Shown here: one piece after another, positions 32,546 through 40,564 of the stretch | Layout: each line of letters starts with the position of its first letter | How positions within the stretch are numbered: position 1 is the first letter of the stretch | Assembly: GCA_946803715.1 (NCBI GenBank) | Contig: CAMPET010000235.1 | Span: 60,930-109,626, forward strand | From: Beroe ovata | Lineage: Eukaryota; Ctenophora; Nuda; Beroida; Beroidae | Direction of reading: 5' to 3' | Length of the DNA stretch: 48,697 nt | Program-made: the position numbers and the translations under genes | Notes under the pieces: generated by a model | The model's input: only the letters and a program-made list of their open reading frames with translations | Told to the model about the DNA's origin: nothing | The model's database searches: none

Positions 32546-32840
32546 CTAAATTTAATGAAAATTCTTATTTTTGTCTCTTTCTTGATAAAACTAAAACAGA
32601 CATGAATCGGCGTATTTTTAAACGCTGATCTCGAATCAACCAATATGGTGTGGGTGAAAATGCTTCCCTGGCGAGGTATGGGCGAAAAACTGATTTGGTC
32701 ACGTGACCAGACATTTTTCCAATTCCACTTAATCGCGTTTTGGACCCTCGGGTTAGGCCGTTTGGGCCGGGTCAGGGTTCCGGTAACTGTTAGGGTTATG
32801 GCCAGAGTTTGGAAGTATCCTGTGGGTAAGGTTTATTGTG
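32546..32840 (+). repeat. Dispersed repeat C, copy 2 (inside the foldback element)
   Basis: Same orientation as 21884-22145, with shared blocks and similar length. It implies that the core of the foldback element was assembled from another repeat family or that repeat C is a solo derivative. Confidence 0.8.
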
Positions 32841-33839
32841 TAAGTGTTTGTGATGGTCAGGAAACCAAAAAATTAAAAAACCAAAGTCACGTGATGAATT
32901 TAGAAAGAGCCTCTGGCAAAAGTGGAATATGGCGGTGGGGTGGAATTGAATTGAATCTCGATTGGTCACGGTCCTGCCTGTCAGTGTCTACGAGTACAAA
33001 TACAATTGACGATGAGCTCAGGTTTTGCGCGCTCGCCGCCGCTAACTCTAAGTCTCGACCTGAACCTCGCTAACTCTCGCCGCCCTGAGTTCGTGTGCAA
33101 TTGCATATGCATACGTTGAGGGGAATTGTTGAGGGGAATTGTGGATGTAAAAGTGAAAGTGACGGAAAATGATAATTAAACATTATTAAATTATAGTCGA
33201 TTATTTTTGATTGAAATCTATGAATATCGATTATATGCGAAGAAAACAATTAAATACCGTTCTTATGTTCTTACCGATGGTGATAAATTTGATATTTTGC
33301 GTCCTTTTTGCCTTAGATCAAAAGCGACTAAAAATCGATAATAAACGCAAAATATCGATTTTGCCAAAATTGCTAAAAAATCGACAATAATATGGTATTT
33401 GGAAATCAATAATTAAGCGATTCGTTATCGTTTATATTCGATTTCTTAAAATAGGAGAAATTTGGGGGAAAACCCTGTTATTTTTCTGTTATAGGGTGGT
33501 AATAATCGATTTGAGTATAACTTAAAACCGGTTAAAATCGATTCTACTAGAAGCGCCTAGAAAACGATTATTACCGGTATTTTTTCGGCAAAAGCGACAC
33601 AGGAGCGATAATATCGCTGCAGCGTCGACTGTTGTCGACTCCAATCGTCGGAAAATCGATTCAAAAGTGGTGAGGAAAAAAAAATCGACAACAGGCGATT
33701 TTTTAGCGGTTCTGGATGCCCCCAATAATAATCGTCGCCTAGGCGCTTCGGAATCGATTTTTTTGAAAAAATCGATTTTTTGTCGACAATTTATCGATTA
33801 TAATCGGTTATTACAGTTCGATTTTCAATCGCCCTTGCC

Positions 33840-34273
33840 CTGACAAGTAACACACGTTGCCATGGACACGTGCTACTATTGTAATAGTGAACTGGTATTT
33901 CATTTCTGATGATGTTGCTTTGATAACGTTTTAGTTTTTGTCGATGGAATGAATGCAAGTAGTTTCTGATTCGAGCAACGGTCAAATTTCTCTTGAGTTG
34001 ACAGTTGTTGCTTCTCCTCTGCATTATTTGTTTTTGACTCCTGTTAAAATAGGATGTTATTTTCAATAACAATACACTACACAAACTGACCCAATCAATG
34101 AAAGTCTGACAACCGGGCAAGCACCATTTTTTGTGCTTATTCGAAAGAATGGCCGAATTGTGACCAAGTGCTCCTTCATAAAATCATTGGTTCAACTTCG
34201 TGGTAAATACGTTTTTTATCACAGGACATCACAATCATTACATATTGTGATGTTCTACATGTATTAATGAATC
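33840..34273. other. Non-coding stretch right of the foldback element
   Basis: A 109-codon minus ORF extends from the arm (33791-34120) without recognisable motif; I see no gene. Confidence 0.35.
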
Positions 34274-34309
34274 ATGTTACATAAAACATTTCTGAACATA
34301 GGTTCTATG

Positions 34310-35035
34310 GATAAGAGGAACAGTCCGATTTCAGTAGAAGAATACCTGAATGAGGTTCGTGATGAGCGTAAAAATAAAGGATATCTTAAGCCGAAAGACA
34401 AACCGCCAAAGATTGTGTATGAAGTTTCTGCTTGTAGAAAAAAGGGGAAGAATTTCAAAGCTTTTGGAAACTGAGAGTTCATCATGATTGAAGAAAACCT
34501 TCTAAATCTCTTATGAGCTCAGATCAGAGTGAAATTTAAATTTCAGGATCCATTTACAGTTAAAAAAACTCTTAAGGGTCCTGACGTTACAACTGATGCA
34601 GAGCTGAAGTTGTGTAAGCAACTCATTTATGTGTATCACCACAACGAAGAGCCCCATCTGTTTACACAATCTACACTCCACCGTTCTTTTTCTACTGCTA
34701 ATGACTCATTATCAGCAGTAGAAAAAGTTTTTTCACCTAGATCAACCTCCACAACTCGATCTGGTTGCTCAACAACAGTTTTACCACCTAAACAATCTTC
34801 CACAACTCGATCTTTTCTGCCAACAACATCGCTTTTACCACCTAGATCGACTTTGTCTACCCGATTTGTGCTTCCAACAATATCAGATCTACCACCTAGA
34901 ACAATTTCTGCAACATCTGGTTTGCCAAATTCTACAATGACCCTGCCAATTGAACCTGAAGAAGTGATTCAGATAGGGGTAGACAAACATGAGCTTGAAC
35001 AAAACGTCCTACTCCTAAGTCAGTTCGACCTCTAA
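34310..35035 (+). CDS. Unidentified two-part ORF with ~54-bp internal repeats
   Basis: Part one, from ATG 34310 to about 34472, is lysine-rich (SVEEYLNEVRDERKNKG, KPKDKPPKIVYE). Part two, probably an exon starting after TTTCAG at 34545 and ending at TAA 35035, carries 3-4 copies of an 18-residue repeat with core LPPRSTxSTRF, encoded by ~54-bp units at roughly 34733, 34790, 34842 and 34895. A splice join between the parts is plausible but I cannot fix the donor. No family recognised. The position next to Polinton-like fragments hints at an element gene. Confidence 0.3.
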
Positions 35036-35129
35036 CGCAACTAGCTAGCATAATAACTAGACAGGGCCGACTGAAAACCTAACTACCAAATCTCCATACT
35101 AGAGTTATGCTACTATGGGGACGTGCTCA

Positions 35130-35535
35130 CTGAGAGCATTCTATAAATACTGCACGCATACCACGAGGAAAGCACGTCGGCCCGTGCTCTCCAAAGGGTA
35201 TGGTCGTGCATATATGACCTCCAATCTCGTGTTGGGGGCACTATGGATGCTGTCTGGAACTGGTAGGCTTGGCTCCAATGGATCCTCCTGATCCTGCAGG
35301 CTGCCTCACACTCCTCTTCTGCAAGTATTAGCTATTTATTACTTAAAACAATTGTAAACGATTATTTTCTGAAAACACGAAAATTTGAAGATATTACCAC
35401 GATCTGATACCTCGTTGTATCTGTCGGGTTGACTTTTGGAGCCATAACACACGCCCAAACGGTACCTGACAGAAGTTTCATTCGCTTCTCATCGTCTTCC
35501 ATCATATGTTGGGCCATTGCTGTACTCTGTGGAGT
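35130..35535 (-). other. Possible minus-strand exons of an unknown gene
   Basis: After a TACTTGCAG acceptor-like site at about 35323 a frame reads EECEAACRIRRIHWS and HDHTLWRARADVL; another at about 35530-35405 reads AMAQHMMEDDEKRMKLLSG. They are consistent with short exons but show no recognisable domain. Confidence 0.2.
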
Positions 35536-35732
35536 GATTCATCATTCATGAATACAAGTATGATAAATGTTCATAATATACTTAGCAATAATGTCTGTGT
35601 TAAGTCATAACAGCAAAGACAGATTGTCCCAAATGAAAAGCACATCATCAAGTAAAAATTTGATTAAAAATTGTATCTATCTAACAGCAGTGTCCCGACC
35701 ATGAACTGGGTGGCAAGATCTGCTGCAAAAGT

Positions 35733-36011
35733 TCACTTAAAATAAATAAAATCTCTGACTGCCAACGCCTTGGCTTTGGCACAGTATGTGAAGTTGTGTT
35801 GCAAATAACAGTCTGGGTTAGGTAGTGTTTTCGGCATTTTGTATCCCATATCCTGAACATTGATGATTTTTGTTGCAGGTAGGTACTGTTGGAGAAATTT
35901 CACAGCTCCGTCTCCATGGGCGTACAACGCCTCATTTTTCACCTTTTCTAGTATAACAGGAAGTTGTGTTGTATCAACTTCACCATACTTATATGATAAG
36001 TTGTTCAGATA
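35733..36011 (-). pseudogene. Fragment related to the 39875-40360 protein
   Basis: An open frame from the single N at 36012 down to TGA 35733 parallels the C-terminal half of the protein at 39875-40360. Shared features: a hydrophobic stretch then PxTKIINVQDM versus PETEVINLQDV, a P-K-x-LP segment, and a C-x2-xH-N-x2-YCAxAK signature (CYLQHNFTYCAKAKAL versus CGIQHNPRYCALAKLW). The N-terminal half lies beyond the N. It suggests a second, broken copy of the Polinton-like module on the opposite strand. Confidence 0.65.
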
Positions 36012-36012
36012 N

Positions 36013-36601
36013 ACTTTTTAATGAAATTCATGGTTCCAAATCTTCAACTTTTAAGACCTCTATCTGAGCCATGTTATTCCTTTGAATACTCCAAGGTTTG
36101 GAGGACTTAATAGACTTTTATGTAAAGATTCAAATGCAACTGGTTTCCCAGAGACAAAATGGCTGATGTTGTCTTATAAAGTGTCCAGTCACCTGTAGTG
36201 TGCGAAGGAAGACATGACGTGTATTCAAGTTTATATATTGACAAACAGAAAGCATGCACTTCCGAAGCCCACTTCACCTACCATATAAGCAATTTTTTGT
36301 TTGCAATTATGCCATAATAACCTTTTCAAATTTCATGTCTGCACTGTTCTTAGAGTGTTCAGCAATTGTCAACAATATCGGCAATTATGGGTTGCCTTGT
36401 GCTCTCCCTCGGCACAAAGTAGAAAACTTCTCTTTATGCGACAAGAAGAATTTAACATGCTGTCAAATTTACTTTCAATTCAATTTTAGTTAAATCGATG
36501 ATCATGAATGGGAGGAGGTTTAAAGCAAAAGATTGAAAAATATCTATCCCTAAGATGGGAGATCTCGTTATATTATAATTTTAAAGTTGAATGGATTGTT
36601 A
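36013..36601. other. Segment between two single N (36012 and 36602)
   Basis: Short ORFs only. It may be an independent short contig; no similarity to the rest of the window noticed. Confidence 0.35.
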
Positions 36602-36692
36602 NTCTGAAATTTACTTTTTTCAGAACTTGATTAGAATTATACAAATTTCAATCTGTTGATCACCCATCAGCAATCCTTGCTTTTATGACAAC

Positions 36693-37772
36693 ATGGCAAA
36701 TCAAGTGCCAGTCCCTAATAGAGCAGCCCGTTTGTTCAAACCCAGGAAAGAACCTCTATCAGATCATTATTTTCGAAGTCAATTCCGTTTTGACAATTCA
36801 TCTGTAGAGTGGTTAGCTGGTCACATTCTTGGCCCAGATAGTCAAGAAACTCGGGGTGGAGCCTTGACAAACAAACAGCGTATGATGATTGCACTCAGGT
36901 ATTATTCTGACCCTGGCTTTCAGAATGGCGTGTCTGAAGTTGTTGGTGTGTCTCAGGCGACGGTATCGAGAACTGTAAAATTTGTTACTGAGAAAATTGT
37001 TGACAAACGTGACACGTGGATCGCTTTTCCATCCACTGCTAATGAGTTTGATCAGGCAACTCTATCTTGGCAGGGGAACAAGCGGTTTCCATACTGCTTT
37101 GGGGCAGTAGATGGCTGTCTCATCAAGGTTAAAGTGCCTCCCCGTCAATACAATCCGACCCAGTTTTATTCGGGAAGAAAGAAGTATCATTGCTTCAATA
37201 TACAAGGAATCTGTGATTCTAACTGTTCTTTCCTTGATGTAGATGCATCATGGCCGGGTAATGTTCATGATGCCCGTATTTGGAGGAACTCTGCAGCATT
37301 TCGTTTGCTGTCAACTGGTATAAGCGGCAATAGTCTGCTTATAGGCGACAGCGCATATCCCATAAGTCACTTTTTAATGAAGCCTTTCTCATTGAGTGAA
37401 GCTGCAGCAGATCCAGCAAAAAAGAATTTCAACGAAGTGCTCGCTAAGGATAGGTGTACAATAGAGCACACCTTCGGCCAATTGAAGAGCCGCTTTCAAA
37501 TGTTGAGAGTGCCGATACGTGTTTCTATAGAAACAGTGCCAAAATTAATTCTGGCATGTTGTATACTACATAACGTCGGGAAGCATCTAGGAGATGAGTG
37601 GGAGGATGATGGGAATGATCAGGATCCGGGTGAGAATACAAGGGAATTATTTGATGACTCGAATGATGGAGAATCATCCGCGGGTTCAAACCTGAACACC
37701 GGGAATGCTAGGCGTTCAGCCATCTGTTCAATTTTGTCAACGTCTTCTCGAAATTCACAAATTGGAAGATAG
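36693..37772 (+). CDS. PIF/Harbinger transposase (HARBI1-like), intact
   Basis: A DDE-superfamily transposase that cuts and inserts PIF/Harbinger elements. The 359-codon ORF from ATG 36693 is complete. A helix-turn-helix-like region lies at about residues 60-102 (KQRMMIALRYYSDPGFQNGV then VSQATVSRTVKF). The DDE_Tnp_4 core has candidate catalytic residues D140 (FGAVDGCLIKV), D219 (LLIGDSAYP) and E258 (CTIEHTFGQLKSRF). The Asp/Glu-rich tail (about 303-330) is typical. The length suits the family (about 340-450). It is followed 150 bp downstream by the accessory DNA-binding protein in the same direction, the standard two-gene Harbinger layout. The 3' end overlaps the sequence reused at 24102. 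Confidence 0.95.
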   Translation: MANQVPVPNRAARLFKPRKEPLSDHYFRSQFRFDNSSVEWLAGHILGPDSQETRGGALTNKQRMMIALRYYSDPGFQNGVSEVVGVSQATVSRTVKFVTEKIVDKRDTWIAFPSTANEFDQATLSWQGNKRFPYCFGAVDGCLIKVKVPPRQYNPTQFYSGRKKYHCFNIQGICDSNCSFLDVDASWPGNVHDARIWRNSAAFRLLSTGISGNSLLIGDSAYPISHFLMKPFSLSEAAADPAKKNFNEVLAKDRCTIEHTFGQLKSRFQMLRVPIRVSIETVPKLILACCILHNVGKHLGDEWEDDGNDQDPGENTRELFDDSNDGESSAGSNLNTGNARRSAICSILSTSSRNSQIGR

Positions 37773-37924
37773 TCCGCTATAAGATTGTAGTTTTCTCTTT
37801 TTAGCACATGCCTTGGCAGAAATACGGGCATCATGTGAAAGTTTTGAATAAGCTTACGGTTATGCATTATTAAAACATTATTACTTCTAACATTGCATTT
37901 TCAGTGTCCCCTATGTAATCGTGC

Positions 37925-38617
37925 ATGTCAACTCACAGTGATCAAAGCCTAAAATACGGACAATGGGTAGCCTACTTTATTCAACATCCTATCATGATTG
38001 CAAAAAATAAAACAAGTGACATTAACCACAAGAAAAAGGTTGCCAGGGACAAAATAGCTGAGTCAATTTTACGTGACTTGAATGTTTCTGTTACGAACGA
38101 TCAAGTTAAGAGATCATTTGCGAATAAAAAAGCACGTATCCTTGAAAAATGTGATAAAGCTACGGGGAACGTGGACCCATGTCTAAATAAGGATGAGAAG
38201 ATTTTCCTAGATTTCCTTGAGGGTAATCTTAATCCTGAAATAATCCCGGATCCCATTGTGCAACGACTGTCTTATGGTACCTCAGCTGGAGCCGGATCAT
38301 ATATTCCCATACCACCCTCATTCACTGACTTGGACAGATCTATTGATGATGACTCAGTATCCGTGATTAGTGCCAATGAGCAAATGTCGGTTGTTAGCAA
38401 TTCCAGTAACAACAAGAGACCCCTTCCACCACCACCTGCCACTTCTGCTTCCTCTAAAAGAAGAAGGCAAGAAGATGATTTGAGGGTTAGGGTTCTCGAA
38501 GCTCAACTTCATTACTATCAAGTTAAGACAGACCGCGTTCATTTCATTGAGCAACGGCTAGATCACATGACCAATGTATTGAAAAATATATGCCAGAGTC
38601 TCGGTATTGAATTTTAG
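37925..38617 (+). CDS. Harbinger accessory protein (Myb/SANT- or zeste-like)
   Basis: The second Harbinger gene, 230 codons from ATG 37925. In known PIF/Harbinger elements the partner of the transposase is a Myb/SANT-like protein needed for nuclear import and terminal-repeat binding. Here the N-terminal ~75 residues are helical and basic (GQWVAYFIQHPIM, VTNDQVKRSFANKKARILEK), in the style of trihelix/zeste-type domains, although the hallmark tryptophans are mostly absent. The middle is Pro/Ser-rich with a basic nuclear-localisation-like SKRRRQEDD, and the C-terminus has a coiled-coil-like segment (LRVRVLEAQLHYYQVKTD). A damaged copy lies at 24299-24971. Function follows from context more than from a clear domain match. 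Confidence 0.75.
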   Translation: MSTHSDQSLKYGQWVAYFIQHPIMIAKNKTSDINHKKKVARDKIAESILRDLNVSVTNDQVKRSFANKKARILEKCDKATGNVDPCLNKDEKIFLDFLEGNLNPEIIPDPIVQRLSYGTSAGAGSYIPIPPSFTDLDRSIDDDSVSVISANEQMSVVSNSSNNKRPLPPPPATSASSKRRRQEDDLRVRVLEAQLHYYQVKTDRVHFIEQRLDHMTNVLKNICQSLGIEF

Positions 38618-38964
38618 AAAATGTATACCACCAAAAATTATTAATTGCATTGAATTACGTTGAATAAGGTTGAATATTAATTTCGTTGAGAATCGATTAC
38701 TTGTGTCACTGCATTAATGTATTCCTTCCCATGAATACGTCCTACTCCTATGAAACGTTCCGTCAACGATCTATGAAATGCTTCATTTGACAGTAAGGTT
38801 AGCAGGACCATGATAGAACATTTGAGATGAGATCTTGGTAGGTCTGGGAGTATTTCTGGTCAACCAAGTGCCGTTGTTACATGGCCCACACCTCTATAAT
38901 ACGCGTGAGTATTTGTTTTGAGTAAAGTAAAACGGTACTAACTTTTAGAACTCACATTTCGAAN

Positions 38965-39263
38965 TCTACCAAATTGATGCTGTAGATGGTAGTTTTATTT
39001 ACTCATGGCCAAATAGCATTAATAATTCATCAATGGAGTGTCTAAAGTCAAAGAAAGTTGATGGCAGGATATCAAGTCTTCGGATTTTTGATTCTACAGA
39101 GCCGTTTCACTTGGAATGTCCTATCGTATCTGGAAAGGGAATTTCATATGAATACTTTGTCATGATTGGACTAGTACTCGTTATTTTGGTGAGATCACCA
39201 GAATTGATACATTTTCTCATTGATTTAATAATGGAAAGGTCACGTGCTCCTGCTGGTATATAA
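38965..39263 (+). CDS. Partial ORF with membrane segment, start lost at N
   Basis: Open from the single N at 38964 to the stop at 39263 (about 99 codons; first ATG at 39033). It ends with a hydrophobic region (YFVMIGLVLVILV then ELIHFLIDLI), which could be one or two transmembrane helices. It precedes the next gene by 35 bp, so it may belong to the Polinton-like module. No family recognised. Confidence 0.4.
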
Positions 39264-39266
39264 ACA
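39256..39266 (+). promoter_or_regulatory. TATA-like box ahead of the 39299 gene
   Basis: GTATATAAACA lies about 35-40 bp upstream of ATG 39299. The distance is short for a TATA box plus a 5' leader but possible for a compact element. Confidence 0.35.
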
Positions 39267-39298
39267 ACGATATTTTGAGGATATTGCCATTTTCCAAG

Positions 39299-39757
39299 AT
39301 GTATTTCGACGACATTTGGATTGGATATCTCTGTGAACAGATTATTCGACAGACTGAACAACTTGCCAAGATTAAATGTCCTGGATGTGAAGCTAAGCTA
39401 AAGTCACCCCTGCTCCACTTACACGAGCAACAATCACTGCTGGAGAAGCTTCATACCTATTTCGATGATGTTCGTGGTGGTGTAGCAGCAGCTATTCCAC
39501 AATACTATGAGCATGTGAAGCATAAACTCCCTCATACAGACAACCCTGAAACGGATCGTCAATGTTACACATCTAACGCCAGACAGTTTCTCATTACTGT
39601 CACAAGTGATGCCCTTTATCACGGTCGATATGTCAATGAATTTATTGACGGTATTATCGATGAACTCTTTACTATTGATAAGAAGAGAAAAGTTTCTACG
39701 AATCGCCAGTCTAAGAAACTGAAGGGTGCTAATTCCAATCAATTACCACAATCATGA
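39299..39757 (+). CDS. Unidentified protein of the Polinton-like module, CxxC motif
   Basis: About 152 residues from ATG 39299 (an ATG 24 bp earlier is also in frame). It has a putative zinc-binding half-site (KIKCPGCEAKL) followed by KSPLLHLHEQQSLLEKL, a stretch I associate with uncharacterised repeated proteins of marine invertebrates, and a basic C-terminus (KKRKVSTNRQSKKLKG) resembling a nuclear localisation signal. It is transcribed toward the polymerase gene. AATAAA lies at 39793. Function unknown; a capsid or DNA-binding role cannot be judged from sequence alone. Confidence 0.6.
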   Translation: MYFDDIWIGYLCEQIIRQTEQLAKIKCPGCEAKLKSPLLHLHEQQSLLEKLHTYFDDVRGGVAAAIPQYYEHVKHKLPHTDNPETDRQCYTSNARQFLITVTSDALYHGRYVNEFIDGIIDELFTIDKKRKVSTNRQSKKLKGANSNQLPQS

Positions 39758-39874
39758 TCAACAAGAAAGGGTGGAATTATGTTTCACTCTTCAATAAATT
39801 TGCAATTAATACTGAGATGATTTAATCAGTGATTTTCCATATAAATGGCTGGGGTAAATCACAGACCTTAAGAA

Positions 39875-40360
39875 ATGGTTGTTCGCTCATGCATCATCTC
39901 TCTGGAGGGCGTCAATCTTCGGCGGAGGTTCATCATCAAAGAGATGTCCATCTACCTTGTTGAACAGGGCGAAACCCGACATATGTTCCTGAAAGCACCA
40001 ATCGATGCTTATCTGGATGCTGCAGATCGAAAGACCAATGACTTCACCCGGATGAACCTTTGTGGTCTTGGAGTACATGATCTAACAGAAGGAAGCTTGG
40101 ACTACTACACATATCTGGGTGTTTTGAGATCTCTAACATCCTACCGCATATTTGTGGTGGGAAAACAAGCTGAAACTGTGGTGAAAGAGGTTCTCCCGGA
40201 GACAGAAGTTATAAATCTCCAAGATGTTTCCAGATTTGTCTTCCCAAAACAGCTACCAAGGGCTTGCTGTGGAATCCAGCACAATCCTCGTTATTGTGCA
40301 TTGGCAAAACTATGGTATATCAAGGACTTTTTAGAAGATAACCCAATTTACAAGGATTGA
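39875..40360 (+). CDS. Unidentified protein with C-x2-xH...YCA signature
   Basis: 161 codons from ATG 39875, with a TATA-like CATATAAATGG at 39838-39848. The N-terminus (IISLEGVNLRRRFIIKEMSI) resembles a family of uncharacterised element-borne proteins that begin with a D-x-E/Q-G-F strand followed by FIxKE, reminiscent of RNase H/DEDD-exonuclease folds; here the first acidic residue is replaced by Ser, so catalysis is doubtful. The C-terminus has CCGIQHNPRYCALAKLW, a likely Cys/His metal site. A broken relative lies at 35733-36011. The gene converges on the polymerase gene (204 bp between stops). Confidence 0.55.
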   Translation: MVVRSCIISLEGVNLRRRFIIKEMSIYLVEQGETRHMFLKAPIDAYLDAADRKTNDFTRMNLCGLGVHDLTEGSLDYYTYLGVLRSLTSYRIFVVGKQAETVVKEVLPETEVINLQDVSRFVFPKQLPRACCGIQHNPRYCALAKLWYIKDFLEDNPIYKD

Positions 40361-40564
40361 AAGTGTTTATTATTTATATATATTTTGGTGTTATAAAGAT
40401 ATTTCTTCATTAACAAGCAAACAAGTGTTTACTGAATTCCAAAATGAATTTATCAATGAAAAGTTATGAATCACACAATATCAAATGACACATCAGAGCG
40501 AATAATTTCAAATCACAAATAAATAGAAATTCAATAAGAAATTAAAAATAGAAATTAAAATAGA
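40361..40564. terminator. Convergent 3' ends with poly(A)-like signals
   Basis: AT-rich spacer between the stops of two convergent genes. AATAAA-type hexamers occur on the plus strand near 40518-40523 and on the minus strand near 40366-40371 (TTTATT), each downstream of the gene it would serve, implying overlapping 3' untranslated regions. Confidence 0.4.

Larger units (their letters stand above)
30552..33839. mobile_element. Foldback/MITE-like element with ~720-bp inverted arms
   Basis: Left arm from GGCAAGGGCGATTGAAAATC (about 30554) to about 32246; right arm from about 33117 to 33839, its reverse complement with scattered substitutions. Arms are exceptionally rich in ATCGAT, TCGA and related self-complementary words. 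The central ~870 bp contains dispersed repeat C copy 2 and no transposase. The left arm is interrupted by the 760-N gap, whose two flanks are duplicates. No clear target-site duplication is visible. Confidence 0.7.
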
